Source: Phenylobacterium deserti
GTDB lineage: Bacteria; Pseudomonadota; Alphaproteobacteria; Caulobacterales; Caulobacteraceae
Direction of reading: 5' to 3'
Length of the DNA stretch: 64,000 bases
Assembly (NCBI RefSeq): GCF_003254705.1
Contig: NZ_QFYR01000004.1
Coordinates: 62,001-126,000 of the forward strand
The notes below the pieces were generated by a model, which worked only from the letters and a program-made list of their open reading frames with translations, was not told the DNA's origin and did not search any database. Positions 53,299-63,600 of the stretch are shown here, piece by piece; within the stretch, counting starts at the first letter, position 1, and the number at the start of each line of letters is the position of its first letter. Both the position numbers and the translations under genes were made by a program.

Positions 53299-53383
53299 TG
53301 TGACCTCCTGGTCGGGCCCTCGCCCGCTTTCCTCGCACCCATCCGGCGGTTCTTCCGCCGCCGTCTGGGCGAACAATGTCTAT

Positions 53384-53397
53384 TGAGAACGCTAACA
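53384..53397. promoter_or_regulatory. Possible XylR half-operator upstream of xylE
   Basis: TGAGAACGCTAACA shares the half-site CGCTAACA and overall spacing with the candidate operator at 59440-59453 but is degenerate on its left half. Located between xylD and the xylE start. Confidence 0.3.
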
Positions 53398-53426
53398 TGG
53401 TCAAGCCAGCCGGCTGACCACGTCCC

Positions 53427-55208
53427 CTAGTGATTGTGCCGCGGCGTCTTGGCTGCGATCTGTTTGTATTTGAGAGCGAAATCCATGACCCCGCCATCGC
53501 GCAGCTGGCCGGTCTTTTCGCGATAGAGCTCCTCCCACGGGGAGTGGCTTTCGGGGAAGGCAGGCGCGCCTTCGGCCTTGCGGCGGGCGATCTCGGCCTC
53601 GTCCACCAGGGCGTTGCACTCGCCCTTGTTGAGGTCGATCCGAACCATGTCGCCGGTGCGCAGCCAGGCCAGACCGCCGCCCGCCGCGCTTTCCGGCGAG
53701 GCGTTCAGGATCGACGGGCTGTCGGAGGTGCCGGACTGACGGCCATCGCCAAGCGTCGGCAGGCTCATGATGCCCTTCTGGATCAGGTGATCCGGCGGCT
53801 GCATGTTGACCACCTCGGCCGAGCCGGGCCAGCCGATCGGGCCTGAGCCACGGATGACCAGGATGCAGCGCTCGTCAATGTTCAGCGATGGGTCGTTGAT
53901 CCGGTGGTGGTAGTCGTCCGAGCCGTCGAACACGATTGCACGCGCTTCGAAGACGCCCTCGTTGCCCGGCTCCGAAAGGTAGCGCTGGCGGAAATCGGGA
54001 GAGATCACGCTCGTCTTCATGATGGCGAAGTCGAACAGGTTGCCTTTCAGCACGAGGAAGCCGGCGCGCTCCATGAGCGGCTGGTCGTAGCGGCGGATCA
54101 CCTCGCGGTCGGAAGCCTCGCGGCCCTGCAGGTTCTCGCCCAGGGTCTTGCCCGTGACCGTCAGCACGTCAGTGGTGAGCTGGTTGGCCTGCATCAGCTC
54201 CCACATCACGGCGGGCACGCCGCCGGCGCGGTGGAAGCGCTCGGACAGGTACTTGCCGGCCGGCTGCATGTTGACCAGCAGAGGCACGTCGTAGCCGTGG
54301 TCCATCCAGTCCTCGGGACGGATCTCAACGCCGGCATGGCGAGCCATGGCGACGATGTGCGGCTGGGCGTTGGAAGAGCCGCCCAGGGCGCTGACCACCT
54401 TGATGGCGTTGATGAAGCTCTCGCGCGTCAGGATCTTCGACGGGCGCAGGTCCTCGTAGGCCATGTCGACGATGCGGCGGCCGGTCTCGTACGCCATCTG
54501 GCCGCGCTCGCGGTAAGGCGCGGGCACCATGGCGTTGCCCGGAATGCTCATGCCCAGCGCTTCGGCCACCGAGTTCATGGTGGAAGCCGTGCCCATGGTG
54601 TTGCAGTGGCCGTCGGAGGGCGCGCTGTCGGCCGCGCGCTGGAGGAATTCCTCCTCCGTGATCTCACCGGCGGCGAGCTTGCGGCGCGAGCGCCAGATCA
54701 CCGTGCCCGAGCCGACCAGCTCACCTTCGTGCCAGCCGTCCAGCATCGGCCCGCCGGACTGGACGATGGCCGGGATGTCGACGGTGGAGGCGGCCATGAT
54801 CTGCGACGGGGTGGTCTTGTCGCAGCCAGTGGTCAGCACCACGGCGTCGATGGGGTAGCCGTAGAGCAGCTCGACAAGGCCCATGTAAGCCAGGTTGCGG
54901 TCGAGCGCCGCCGTTGGCCGACGGCAGTTCTCGAAGATCGGGTGGACCGGGAACTCCATCGGGATCCCGCCTGCGTCGCGAATGCCAGCCTTGATACGGT
55001 CGGCGAGGCGCAGGTGCACCCGGTTGCAGGGCGCGATGTCGCTGCCCGACTGAGCAATGCCGATGATCGGCTTGCCGCACCGCAACTCATCGGCGGTGAT
55101 GCCGTAGTTCATGAAGCGCTCGAGGTAGAGCGCGGTCATGTCGCTGCGGTGGGGCGCGTCGAACCAGTCGCGGGAACGGAAACGACGGACGGGGGTGCGA
55201 TCAGACAT
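53427..55208 (-). CDS. xylD: D-xylonate dehydratase (IlvD/Edd family)
   Basis: A 593-residue Fe-S dehydratase that converts xylonate to 2-keto-3-deoxyxylonate in the cytoplasm. The three Fe-S cysteines are in IAPCNRVH, TTGCDKTTPSQ and DGHCNTMGTAST, and the family motif GSGPIGWPGSAEVVNM is present. Length and N-terminus (RFRSRDWFDAPHRSDMTALYLERFMNYG) fit the pentonate subgroup rather than amino-acid IlvD. The start at 55208 overlaps the end of xylC by eight bases. Last enzyme gene of the operon. Confidence 0.9.
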   Translation of the reverse strand: MSDRTPVRRFRSRDWFDAPHRSDMTALYLERFMNYGITADELRCGKPIIGIAQSGSDIAPCNRVHLRLADRIKAGIRDAGGIPMEFPVHPIFENCRRPTAALDRNLAYMGLVELLYGYPIDAVVLTTGCDKTTPSQIMAASTVDIPAIVQSGGPMLDGWHEGELVGSGTVIWRSRRKLAAGEITEEEFLQRAADSAPSDGHCNTMGTASTMNSVAEALGMSIPGNAMVPAPYRERGQMAYETGRRIVDMAYEDLRPSKILTRESFINAIKVVSALGGSSNAQPHIVAMARHAGVEIRPEDWMDHGYDVPLLVNMQPAGKYLSERFHRAGGVPAVMWELMQANQLTTDVLTVTGKTLGENLQGREASDREVIRRYDQPLMERAGFLVLKGNLFDFAIMKTSVISPDFRQRYLSEPGNEGVFEARAIVFDGSDDYHHRINDPSLNIDERCILVIRGSGPIGWPGSAEVVNMQPPDHLIQKGIMSLPTLGDGRQSGTSDSPSILNASPESAAGGGLAWLRTGDMVRIDLNKGECNALVDEAEIARRKAEGAPAFPESHSPWEELYREKTGQLRDGGVMDFALKYKQIAAKTPRHNH

Positions 55209-56079
55209 CGCGCACCTCATTCTGGGGTAAGCCGGGAGTGGAAACGTTGAAGCGGAACAAGCCGCCGGCGAGCGGCTGCGCAACGCGCGCCTCGTCCGAC
55301 AGGCCTTTCCAGGCGGTGGTGGCGTAGACTGTGGTCAGGTCCGGCCCGCCGAACGCAAGCTTGGTGACGTTGGCGACCGGGAAGCGAACGAAATCGAGCA
55401 ACTCGCCAGCGGGCGAATAGCGGCGCGCGCCCCACCCCGCGAACAGACCGGTCCAGACGCAGCCTTCGGCGTCCACCGCCGGACCGTCCGGATAGCCGGC
55501 GCCCTCTTCGATCCGGGCGAACTCGCGCTTGTTCGAGACCGCGCCGTCCTCGGAGACGTCGAAGGCGTAGATCACCTTGCCCAAGGTGTCGGTGTGATAG
55601 AGCGTCCGTCCGTCGGGGCTCGTCGCCGGGCCGTTGGTGATGCAGTAGCCGTCGTCCATGCGGGCGAGGCCGTCACGGTCGAAGCGGTAGAGCGCACCAG
55701 TTAGCGTCTCTTCCGGATCGTGCATGGAGCCGAACCACAGCCGCCCTCGGGCGTCCACGAAGCCGTCGTTCAGACGGTTATCGAGTCTAGGGTCTTCCAC
55801 GACCTGCAGAAGCTCGAAGACGCCCGCGGCAGGGTCGAACCAATGCAGGCCGGTCTTCAGCCCGGCAATCCACTGGCCGCTCGCGAGCGGCGCGATGAAG
55901 CCGGGCGACGCCGGAGCGTCCCAGCTTTGCGCCTCGCCCGTGTCGGGCAAGAAGCGGTGGATCTTCCGGCCCTTGATGTCGACGAACCAGAGCGCGCCCT
56001 CGCCAGCGCGCCAAACCGGGCCCTCGCCCAGTTCGGCCGCAACGGGATGGACGCACTCCGGCGCGGACGTTTGGCTCAT
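55201..56079 (-). CDS. xylC: Xylono-1,4-lactonase (SMP-30/gluconolactonase family)
   Basis: A 292-residue six-bladed beta-propeller that hydrolyses the lactone formed by xylose dehydrogenase. Metal-site motifs are seen: Glu in ELGEGPVW, NDGFVDARGRLWFGSM and DGPAVDAEGCVW. The start at 56079 overlaps the SDR gene stop by four bases (ATGA), and the protein ends inside the start of xylD. The role follows from family and operon position. Confidence 0.9.
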   Translation of the reverse strand: MSQTSAPECVHPVAAELGEGPVWRAGEGALWFVDIKGRKIHRFLPDTGEAQSWDAPASPGFIAPLASGQWIAGLKTGLHWFDPAAGVFELLQVVEDPRLDNRLNDGFVDARGRLWFGSMHDPEETLTGALYRFDRDGLARMDDGYCITNGPATSPDGRTLYHTDTLGKVIYAFDVSEDGAVSNKREFARIEEGAGYPDGPAVDAEGCVWTGLFAGWGARRYSPAGELLDFVRFPVANVTKLAFGGPDLTTVYATTAWKGLSDEARVAQPLAGGLFRFNVSTPGLPQNEVRDV

Positions 56080-56828
56080 CGCCAGCCCGCGTCGATCCAG
56101 TATTCGTGGCCGGTGCAGAACCGCGCGTCGTCCGAAGCCAGGAAGAGCACGAGGGAGGCGACGTCCGCCGGCTCGATCCGCCCCTTGAGGCACTGGGCGT
56201 CGACGATCTCCTGCTCGCCTTCCGGCGTGTACCACTTCATCTGCCGCGGGGTCTTCACGTTGCCCGGGGTGACGCAGGTCACGCGGATGCCATCCGGGCC
56301 GAGCTCGCGCGCCAGGGCGCGGGTCATGCCTTCGATGCCGGCCTTGGCGGTCTCGTAGAGCACCAGATCAGGCAGACCCAGGTGCCAGGAGATCGAGCCG
56401 AAGTTGATGATCGCGCCGCCGCCGGCCGCCTTCATGGCGGGCACCACGGCCTTGGTGCAGAAGATCATGTGCCGCAGGTTCACGGACATGCGGTCTTCGA
56501 AGTACTCGGGCGTGACCTGCTCGAGGGTGTGGCGGTCGTCGTTGCCGGCGTTGTTCACCAGCACGTGGACGGGACCGATCTTCTCGAACGTGGCGGCGAT
56601 GGCCGCCGCGTCCTTCAGATCGCAGTGATGGAACACCGGGTGAGTGTGCTCATCGCCCAGGGTCTCGGCCAGCTTCTCGGACTCGCTGTCGAGGATGTCG
56701 AGGAAGTGAACCTCGGCGCCCTGGCGGACGAAGGCTTCGACGAGCCCCGCCCCGATCCCGGAACCGCCGCCGGTGACGACGACGCGCTTGCCCTTGAGGC
56801 TCGGATAGATCGCTGAATTTACGCCCAC
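56076..56828 (-). CDS. xylB: NAD-dependent D-xylose dehydrogenase (SDR family)
   Basis: A 250-residue short-chain dehydrogenase that oxidises xylose to xylonolactone. It has the cofactor motif TGGGSGIGAG (about 19-28), NNAGNDDRH, catalytic Ser in GSISWH and YxxxK in YETAKAG. The N-terminus (SAIYPSLKGKRVVVTGGGSG) and the C-terminal GHEYWIDAGWR resemble Caulobacter crescentus XylB as remembered, which makes xylose the likely substrate. It overlaps xylA by ten bases. Confidence 0.92.
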   Translation of the reverse strand: MGVNSAIYPSLKGKRVVVTGGGSGIGAGLVEAFVRQGAEVHFLDILDSESEKLAETLGDEHTHPVFHHCDLKDAAAIAATFEKIGPVHVLVNNAGNDDRHTLEQVTPEYFEDRMSVNLRHMIFCTKAVVPAMKAAGGGAIINFGSISWHLGLPDLVLYETAKAGIEGMTRALARELGPDGIRVTCVTPGNVKTPRQMKWYTPEGEQEIVDAQCLKGRIEPADVASLVLFLASDDARFCTGHEYWIDAGWR

Positions 56829-58267
56829 GAGTATGCCGTCTTGGTTTGAGTGTAGAATTCGACGGCCGCGAAACCTTGCTCGCGCGCGCCGTAGCTCGAC
56901 TTTTTGATGCCGCCGAATGGCACATGGTAGTCAACGCCGGCCGTGGGCAGGTTGACCATCACCATGCCCGCCTTCACGCGCTGCTGGAAGTTGCGCGCGT
57001 GCTTGAGCGAGCTGGTGACGATGCCGGCCGACAGACCGAAGTCGCCGTCGTTGGCCAGGGCCAGGGCTTCTTCGTAGTCCTTCACCCGCACCGTGCTGGC
57101 GACGGGACCGAAGACCTCTTCGCAGTTGATGCGCATGCCCTTGTCAGTGTCGGCGATCAGTGTCGGCTGCACGTACCAGCCCGGGTTGGCGAGCTTCAGA
57201 CGGTCGCCGCCCGTGACCACCCGGCCGCCTTCGTCCTTGGCGATCTGGATGTACTTGTAGCTGGTTTCCATCTGGGACTCGTTCACCGCCGGGCCCATCT
57301 GGCTGTTGGGGTCGAGCGCGTCGCCGACCCGCAGAGCCGCCACCTTCTCGGCGAGGGCGGCCACGAAACGATCGTGGATGCCATCCTGGACGATGATCCG
57401 GCTGGAAGCCGTGCAGCGCTGGCCGGTGGCGAAGAAGGAGCCGTCGAGGGCCACCATCACCGCGCGGTCGAGGTCAGCGTCGTCGAGGATCACCAGCGGG
57501 TTCTTGCCGCCCATCTCCAGCTGCACGCGCGCCTGACGGGCGACGGCGGCGTTGGCCACGCCCGCACCCACCGTTTGAGAGCCCGTGAAGGAGATGCCGT
57601 CGACGTCCTTGTGCTCGACGAGCTTCTGGCCCATCGCGCCGGGGCCGAAGATCATGTTGAAGATGCCCTTGGGCGCGCCCAGCGCGTCGGCCGCTTCATA
57701 GATGATCTCGGCGAGAGCCGCGGCCGTGGCGGGGGTCGGGCCCGCCGGCTTCATGACGACGGTGTTGCCGAACGCTAGAGCCGGAGCCGCCTTCCACGCC
57801 GGGATGGCGATCGGGAAGTTCCACGGAGTGATCAGGCCGAACACGCCCACCGCCTGGCGGTAGGTCTGGATCTCCACGCCCGGACGGACCGAGTCGAGGT
57901 TCTGGCCGTGGCGACGCAGGGCCTCGCCGGCGAAGTACTTGAAGATGCGGCCGGCGCGGACAGTCTCGCCGATGCCCTCCGGAAGGGTCTTGCCCTCTTC
58001 TTGGGAGAGCAGGCGGCCGATCTCCTGGCGGCGAGCCATGATGGCGTCGCCCACCTTGTCCAGCAGGTCCGAGCGCAGCTCGGGCGAGGCTTCCGACCAG
58101 GCCGGGAAGGCGCCCCGGGCGGCTTCCACCGCCGCATTGACCTCGGCCTCGCCGCCCTTCGGCACGAGGGCGACGACCTCGTTGGTGTTGGACGGATTGG
58201 TGCTCTTCTCAGGCGCGTCGGCGCTTACCCGCTCGCCGCCGATGAATTGCGGAAGGGTCTGGGTCAT
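56819..58267 (-). CDS. xylA: 2-oxoglutarate semialdehyde dehydrogenase (ALDH superfamily)
   Basis: A 482-residue aldehyde dehydrogenase with [13 protein letters not shown], catalytic Glu in [11 protein letters not shown] and catalytic Cys in [10 protein letters not shown]. In the Weimberg pathway it oxidises the semialdehyde made by XylX to 2-oxoglutarate, which enters the citric acid cycle. The start overlaps xylX by four bases. Here xylA follows the Caulobacter naming and is not xylose isomerase. Confidence 0.9.
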   Translation of the reverse strand: MTQTLPQFIGGERVSADAPEKSTNPSNTNEVVALVPKGGEAEVNAAVEAARGAFPAWSEASPELRSDLLDKVGDAIMARRQEIGRLLSQEEGKTLPEGIGETVRAGRIFKYFAGEALRRHGQNLDSVRPGVEIQTYRQAVGVFGLITPWNFPIAIPAWKAAPALAFGNTVVMKPAGPTPATAAALAEIIYEAADALGAPKGIFNMIFGPGAMGQKLVEHKDVDGISFTGSQTVGAGVANAAVARQARVQLEMGGKNPLVILDDADLDRAVMVALDGSFFATGQRCTASSRIIVQDGIHDRFVAALAEKVAALRVGDALDPNSQMGPAVNESQMETSYKYIQIAKDEGGRVVTGGDRLKLANPGWYVQPTLIADTDKGMRINCEEVFGPVASTVRVKDYEEALALANDGDFGLSAGIVTSSLKHARNFQQRVKAGMVMVNLPTAGVDYHVPFGGIKKSSYGAREQGFAAVEFYTQTKTAYSWA

Positions 58268-59406
58268 TGGGCGCTCTCCGCCTTGAGGAGGCCGCGGCCG
58301 GCCAGGTTGCGCATCAGGTCGCTCACCCCGAATTGCCAGGGCGGCGCGTCCTTGGAGGTCGTCACCTCGTTTTCGAGAAGTCCGAGACGGGGGCTGGAGA
58401 TCCGCACCACGTCGCCGACCTTGTGGGTGAAGCCCTTGCCCGGCGCGTCGCGGTCTTGGGTCGGGGCGAACAGGGTGCCGAGGAACAGCACGAAGCCGTC
58501 GGGGAAGTGGTGTTCGCTCTGGGCCTGGGTCACCAGATCCAGCGGATCGCGGCTGATCTGGTCCATGGAGCTGTGGCCTTCCAGCCGGTAGTTGTCCTTG
58601 CCCTGGATCTCGAGGTCCACACGGGCGCTCCGGACGTCGTCGACGGTGAAGCCATCATCGAAGATGCGGATGAACGGGCCGATGGAGCAGGACGCGTTGT
58701 TGTCCTTGGCCTTGCTGAGCAACAGGGCGCTGCGCCCCTCGAAGTCACGCAGGTTCACGTCGTTTCCGAGGGTGGCGCCGAGGGTGCGACCTTTCCGGTC
58801 GACGACAAGCACGACTTCCGGCTCAGGATTGTTCCAGCTCGAGTCGGAGCGCACGCCGATCTGACCGCCATGGCCGACTGCCGACAGGATCGGAGCCTTG
58901 GTGAAGATCTCGGCGTCGGGACCGATAGCCACTTCCAGGTACTGGGACCACAGGCCGTCGGCGATCAGGGCTTCCTTCAGGCGGGCCGCGGCGTCCGAGC
59001 CGGGCTGCACAGAGCGGATGTCCGAGCCGACGCGCTCGCGAAGGTCTTGGCGGATCTGTTCGGCGCGGCTGGCGTCCCCCCGTGCGCGCTCTTCGATCAC
59101 GCGCTCGACGGCGGAGACGGCGAAGGTCACGCCGGCGGCCTTGATCACCTGCAGGTCGACAGGGGTCAGCAACTTGTTGGCGGCGAAGTCGAACTCTTCG
59201 AGATCGCCCAGGTCGCGGCCCTGCGGCCCCTCCCCGTTCCAGTCGCGCATCAGGTCGGCCACCGTGGACGCAGCGCTGGTGACGTCCTGTACACGGCCCT
59301 TGCGGACGACGATGACAGCAGGGCCTTCCGCAGTCTGGATACGGCCCACGAGGGTGGCCTCACGCCAGTCTTGCGGCAGGCACGCCACAACGGCTTGCAC
59401 GCTCAT
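58264..59406 (-). CDS. xylX: 2-keto-3-deoxy-D-xylonate dehydratase (fumarylacetoacetate hydrolase fold)
   Basis: A 380-residue protein of the FAH fold that dehydrates 2-keto-3-deoxyxylonate to 2-oxoglutarate semialdehyde. Visible segments include VTFAVSAVERVIEERARGDAS, QYLEVAIGPDAEIFTKAP, SSWNNPEPEVVLVVD, LGNDVNLRDFEGRSALLLSKAKDNNAS and FLGTLFAPTQDRD, matching the pattern of Caulobacter XylX. First gene of the operon; AAGGGAGGT precedes the start by seven bases. The intergenic region with the LacI-type gene holds the operator candidate. Confidence 0.9.
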   Translation of the reverse strand: MSVQAVVACLPQDWREATLVGRIQTAEGPAVIVVRKGRVQDVTSAASTVADLMRDWNGEGPQGRDLGDLEEFDFAANKLLTPVDLQVIKAAGVTFAVSAVERVIEERARGDASRAEQIRQDLRERVGSDIRSVQPGSDAAARLKEALIADGLWSQYLEVAIGPDAEIFTKAPILSAVGHGGQIGVRSDSSWNNPEPEVVLVVDRKGRTLGATLGNDVNLRDFEGRSALLLSKAKDNNASCSIGPFIRIFDDGFTVDDVRSARVDLEIQGKDNYRLEGHSSMDQISRDPLDLVTQAQSEHHFPDGFVLFLGTLFAPTQDRDAPGKGFTHKVGDVVRISSPRLGLLENEVTTSKDAPPWQFGVSDLMRNLAGRGLLKAESAQ

Positions 59407-59439
59407 TGGTCAGACCTCCCTTGGAATGTTCTAGTTGGG

Positions 59440-59453
59440 TGGTAGCGCTATCA
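59440..59453. promoter_or_regulatory. Operator for the LacI-type repressor in front of xylX
   Basis: TGGTAGCGCTATCA is a 14-bp palindrome with one mismatched pair and a central CG, the form bound by LacI-family repressors. It lies 34 bases upstream of the xylX start codon, between xylX and xylR. The same general form is associated with the xylose promoter of Caulobacter. Confidence 0.7.
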
Positions 59454-59484
59454 GCCGGCCCACGCGGGCTGTCAAGAAGGCCCG

Positions 59485-60543
59485 CTATTTAGCAGATGAA
59501 TTTGGCTGCGCATCCGATTGCCGTCGGATCAACGCGAATTGCAGAAGCGCATGCGGATGCTTGGCGCTTTCGCCCGCGCGACGGCTGCGGATCTCGTCGC
59601 TCAGCAGCGTCACCGCCTCTCGCGACATCTCGGCGATCGGTTGGCGGATGGTGGTGAGCTCCGGCCAGACAGTGGTGGCCAGGGCGCTGTCGTCGAAGCC
59701 TACGACGGTGAGGTCCACCGGCACGTCGAGGCCGCGCCTGTGAGCGGCGGCCACAGTGGCCGCAGCCATGTCGTCGTTCGAGGCGAACACGGCCGTAGGC
59801 GCCTGGCTCAGCGACAGCAGCCGCTCGGCGGCCTCAAGACCCGACAGGTAGGTGAAGTAGCCCTGCAGGACGAGATCCGCGTCCGGCTCCACGCCCGCAT
59901 CGGAAAGGGCCTGCAGGTAGCCTTCCAAGCGTTGGGCGCTGGCCGTCTGATTGGGATGGCCCTTGATGAAGCCGATACGCCGGTGCCCAAGATCGAGCAG
60001 GTGCTCGGTCATGGCGCGGGCGGCCTCGTAGTCGTCGATCCGAACGGACGACACCTCCGGCGGGGCGCGGCCGGTGGCCACAACGACGGCGGGCGTGTTG
60101 GCTTCCGCCAAGACCTTGAGAACGGCCTCGGAGTCGCACAGCGGCGGCGGAAGGATCACGCCGTCGACGCCGGTGTTAACCAGGCGCAGCGCAGCCTCTT
60201 CCTCCGCGCCTTCGACATCGCACTTTTCGACGATCAGCTGGATGTTGCTGCGGCTGCACTGATCGAGGCCGCCGACCAGGAACTCGCTGAGATAGGCGGC
60301 GCTCGGGTTTGAATAGAGCAGACCAATGCGGACAAGGTCGCCCCCGGCCAGGCTGCGGGCCGCCGGATTGGGCGCATAGTTCAGATCCCGGATGGCGGCG
60401 TTCACAGCCTCACGGGTCGATTCGCGAACGTTCTTCTCGCCATTGATGACCCGGGACACGGTCATGGGCGAGACGCCTGCGTAGCGCGCCACGTCGTGGA
60501 TGGTCAGCGCGCTTTTCTGGCGACGGGCAGGCTTGGTTTCCAC
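59485..60543 (-). CDS. xylR: LacI-family repressor, probable XylR
   Basis: A 352-residue regulator with an N-terminal LacI helix-turn-helix (LTIHDVARYAGVSPMTVSRVINGEKNV, about 13-39), the hinge helix region NAAIRDLNYAPNPAARSLAGG and a periplasmic-binding-protein-like sugar domain (GFIKGHPNQTASAQRLEGY; FASNDDMAAATVAAAHRRG; VVGFDDSALATTVWPELTTI). It is immediately upstream of the xylX operon on the same strand, so probably represses it and is relieved by xylose. Confidence 0.85.
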   Translation of the reverse strand: METKPARRQKSALTIHDVARYAGVSPMTVSRVINGEKNVRESTREAVNAAIRDLNYAPNPAARSLAGGDLVRIGLLYSNPSAAYLSEFLVGGLDQCSRSNIQLIVEKCDVEGAEEEAALRLVNTGVDGVILPPPLCDSEAVLKVLAEANTPAVVVATGRAPPEVSSVRIDDYEAARAMTEHLLDLGHRRIGFIKGHPNQTASAQRLEGYLQALSDAGVEPDADLVLQGYFTYLSGLEAAERLLSLSQAPTAVFASNDDMAAATVAAAHRRGLDVPVDLTVVGFDDSALATTVWPELTTIRQPIAEMSREAVTLLSDEIRSRRAGESAKHPHALLQFALIRRQSDAQPNSSAK

Positions 60544-60618
60544 TCAGGTCCTCCAGACCACCGTGTAGGTCTGTCGCACGAATGAAAGTACGACAAGCCC
60601 CCTATGCCGCTTACGGAA

Positions 60619-60642
60619 ACGGCCGGCGCATGCGCCGGCCGT
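60619..60642. terminator. Perfect 24-base palindrome after the TonB receptor gene
   Basis: Bases 60619-60642 form a perfect inverted repeat (ACGGCCGGCGCA then its complement) with no spacer, 24 bases past the receptor stop. On the minus strand TTTCC follows. A likely terminator for the receptor gene, with a weak U-run. Confidence 0.65.
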
Positions 60643-60665
60643 CCATTTTGCTTGCAGAGCGCGGT

Positions 60666-63600
60666 TTAGAACCGGCCGCGCAGGCCCACCATCACCATAC
60701 GGCCAGGCTCGTATTCGGTGAAGGTCGCATTCGGGAACTGGAAGTAGCTGCGTTGCTTGGCCTTCGTGAGGTTGATCACGTCGAAGGTCAGCTGCGGCAG
60801 GTTCGGCCGGCCGAGGATCTCTTCGAGGTCGAAGCTGGAGGAGAAGTCGACCTGGCGGTAGTTCTCCGAGAACAGCGCCGCGAGCGGGATGCCGTTCTGG
60901 TTCAGGCCCGAAGACTGCGACCCCTTCGTGAAGGTGGTCGACAGACGGGCGCTGACGCCGCCGCGCTCGTAGTAGCCGGTCACGTTGTACGTGTACTCGG
61001 CGACGCCGGTGGCGACGGCCGGAGCCGCGCCCGTGCCGCGCTGGTCGATGATCGTGGCATTCGCCAAGAAACCGAAGCCCGGCAGGCCGTACTGTTCGAG
61101 CACGAAGTCGAGCGGCTGCACCCAGTTCAGCTCAAGGCCGTGGACCGTGAGCTTGCCCTCGGCGTTGACCTGCTGCGTCAGCACCACGTTGGCGTTGTTC
61201 GGGCCGCCCCGGGAGTCGATCGCCGCCTGCTGCGTAGGCGTCAGGGCGTCATAGGTGATCCCGTAGGCCGCCAGCGAGCTGAACGGCAGGGTGTTCGAGC
61301 CGTTGATCGTGAAGCCGGTGATCGACTTCCGGAAAGTGGCGAAGCCGATGTAGCCCTCACGACCCGTGTAGTACTCGAAGCCAAGGTCGATGTTGTCGGA
61401 GATGTACGGCTCGAGGGCCGAGTTGCCGATCGAGCCGATGTCCGCCGACGGGTTGCTGAAGTTCACGCCCGGCAGCTGCGCGTTCGGGTCCGGACGGGTC
61501 ATGGTGCGCGACACCGAGGCCCGGACGACCGCGTTTTCCGACACGTTGTAGGCGGCCGAAGCGGCTGGCAGCCAGTTGTCGTACTCGTTGTCGACGTAGA
61601 CGAAGTTCACGAGGTTCGGGTAGCGGGCGCCATCCGGCAGCTGCGTCTGGCCGGCCGGCAGGTTGGCCGGGGTGTTCCGCGGATCGGGCAGCGACACGCG
61701 GCCGCCAACCGTCTGCTTCGTGCGCACCCAGCGGACACCGGCGTTGTAGCGCAGTGCGTTGCCGGCGATCTCGGTGGCGCCGTTGATTTCGACGTAGCTG
61801 CCGAGGGTCTTTTCCCGGATGTAGCCGCCGGACGCGCCGGTGTTCGAGGAACCAGCTTCCGGAGCGTTGTCGTGGAACTGCTGGTAGCGCGAGTCAGCGC
61901 GGAAGCGGTTCCAGTCCAGGGTCACGAAGCCGAAGTCGCTGGGCTGCAGATAGCTTGAGACCACGCTGTTCGGGATCAGCGAGCCCGCGTAGCTGATCGG
62001 GCCGCTGGCGCCGGCGCTGAAGCCCGTGCCGTAGCCCGGGTAGGTTGGGTAGCCGGTCGGGATCACGCCTGGCGCATTCAGGCCTTCGCAAGGCGGCTGG
62101 CTGTTCGGCGAGGGCAGGAAGACGTTCGGGTTGTTGCCGCAGACCGCGTTTTGCCAAGCCTGGCTGTTATCGAAGGCGGTGATGCGGCGAGAAACGTCGT
62201 CATAAGCGCCGCCGAAGCGCACGTTGAACGCGTCGTCGCCCCACGTCAGATTGGCGCGGGCGCCCTTGGTCTCGGTCTCCCGCTCTTCGTCCTGCAGGTT
62301 CACGCGGCCGCCGACCCACTGGAAGTTGGCCGGATCGTTCAGGTCGATGTTGCTCTGGATGGACGGGACGCCGCCGCCTTCGTTGCTGTAGTTCACGACA
62401 ACGCCCGCGTTCGGACGGGTGATCAGCAGCACGCTGGGCGACTCGCGGTGGAATTCGCTCTTGGTCCAGTTGGCCTGGACGTCGAGCTTCAGGTTCTCGG
62501 TGATCTGCCACTCGGCGCCGGGGTTCACGCCATAGAACTTCGTGTCTTCGAGGAACGGGCGGTACGTGACGAAGAACTGCGAGTTGGCGAAGGTGCCGTT
62601 GGTGACCACGCAGCCTTGGGCGCAGTCCTCACGATCGACCTGCAGGTTCAGAGGGATGGCGGCGCCGTTGCGCACCGACCAGTCCATGTCGATCCGCTCG
62701 AGCTTGTTGTTCTTCTCGCCGTACATGCTGTCGACGTAGAAGTGCAGGTTATCGCTCGGACGCCACTCGAGGGCGAGGATGGCGTTTGTGCGCTCACGCG
62801 TGCCGAAGTTCTGAGCCGGACGGCCCAGGCGCGGGACGATAGCGTTGTCGATCTGCTGGATCGTGCGGCCCGGATTGTTGGCCAGCAGGAACGCGCGGTC
62901 GATCGGCGTGCCGGCGACCAGGTTGGCGCCTGCGTTCACCGGAACCGTGCCGGGGATGGTCCAGTTGCCGCCGCCGGTGGTGTTGCAGGTCAGACCCGTG
63001 CCGCACTGAGCGGCGGTGATGTTCGGATTGGTCCAGCCGATGGTCTCGAAGCCGGGCGTGCTGACCTCGTTACGGACGCGCGCGACGCCGACCAGAGCGC
63101 CGAAGTTGCCCCAGGTTTGGCTGGCGAGCAGCGAGCCGCGGTAGCCCCACTTGTCGACGTTGCTGCTCTTGGTGCCTTGCAGCGAATAGGCCAGACGCGG
63201 ACCGACCTGATCGAACGGACGCGCGCTGCGCATGTTCACGGTGCCGGCGGCGCCGCCTTCGATCATCGACGCGAGCGGCGTCTTGTTGACCGTCAACTGC
63301 GAGAAGAGCTCGGTGGGGAAGAGGTCGAGGTCGACTTCACGGTTGGTGCTCTGGGCGTCGGTCCGGCCGGTCGAGGCGATGGCCACCGGCGCGCCGTTGA
63401 GCGTCACGCGGGTGAAGTTGGTGCCGAGGCCGCGGATCGCGACGTTCAAGCCTTCACCGGTGACTTCGCGGGCGATGGTGATGCCCGGCACGCGGTTGAA
63501 GGACTCGGCGATGTTGGTGTCCGGGAACTTGCCGATGTCTTCAGCGAAGATGGAGTCGCTGAAGCCGACCGCATCGCGCTTGGCGTTGGTGGACTGCGCA

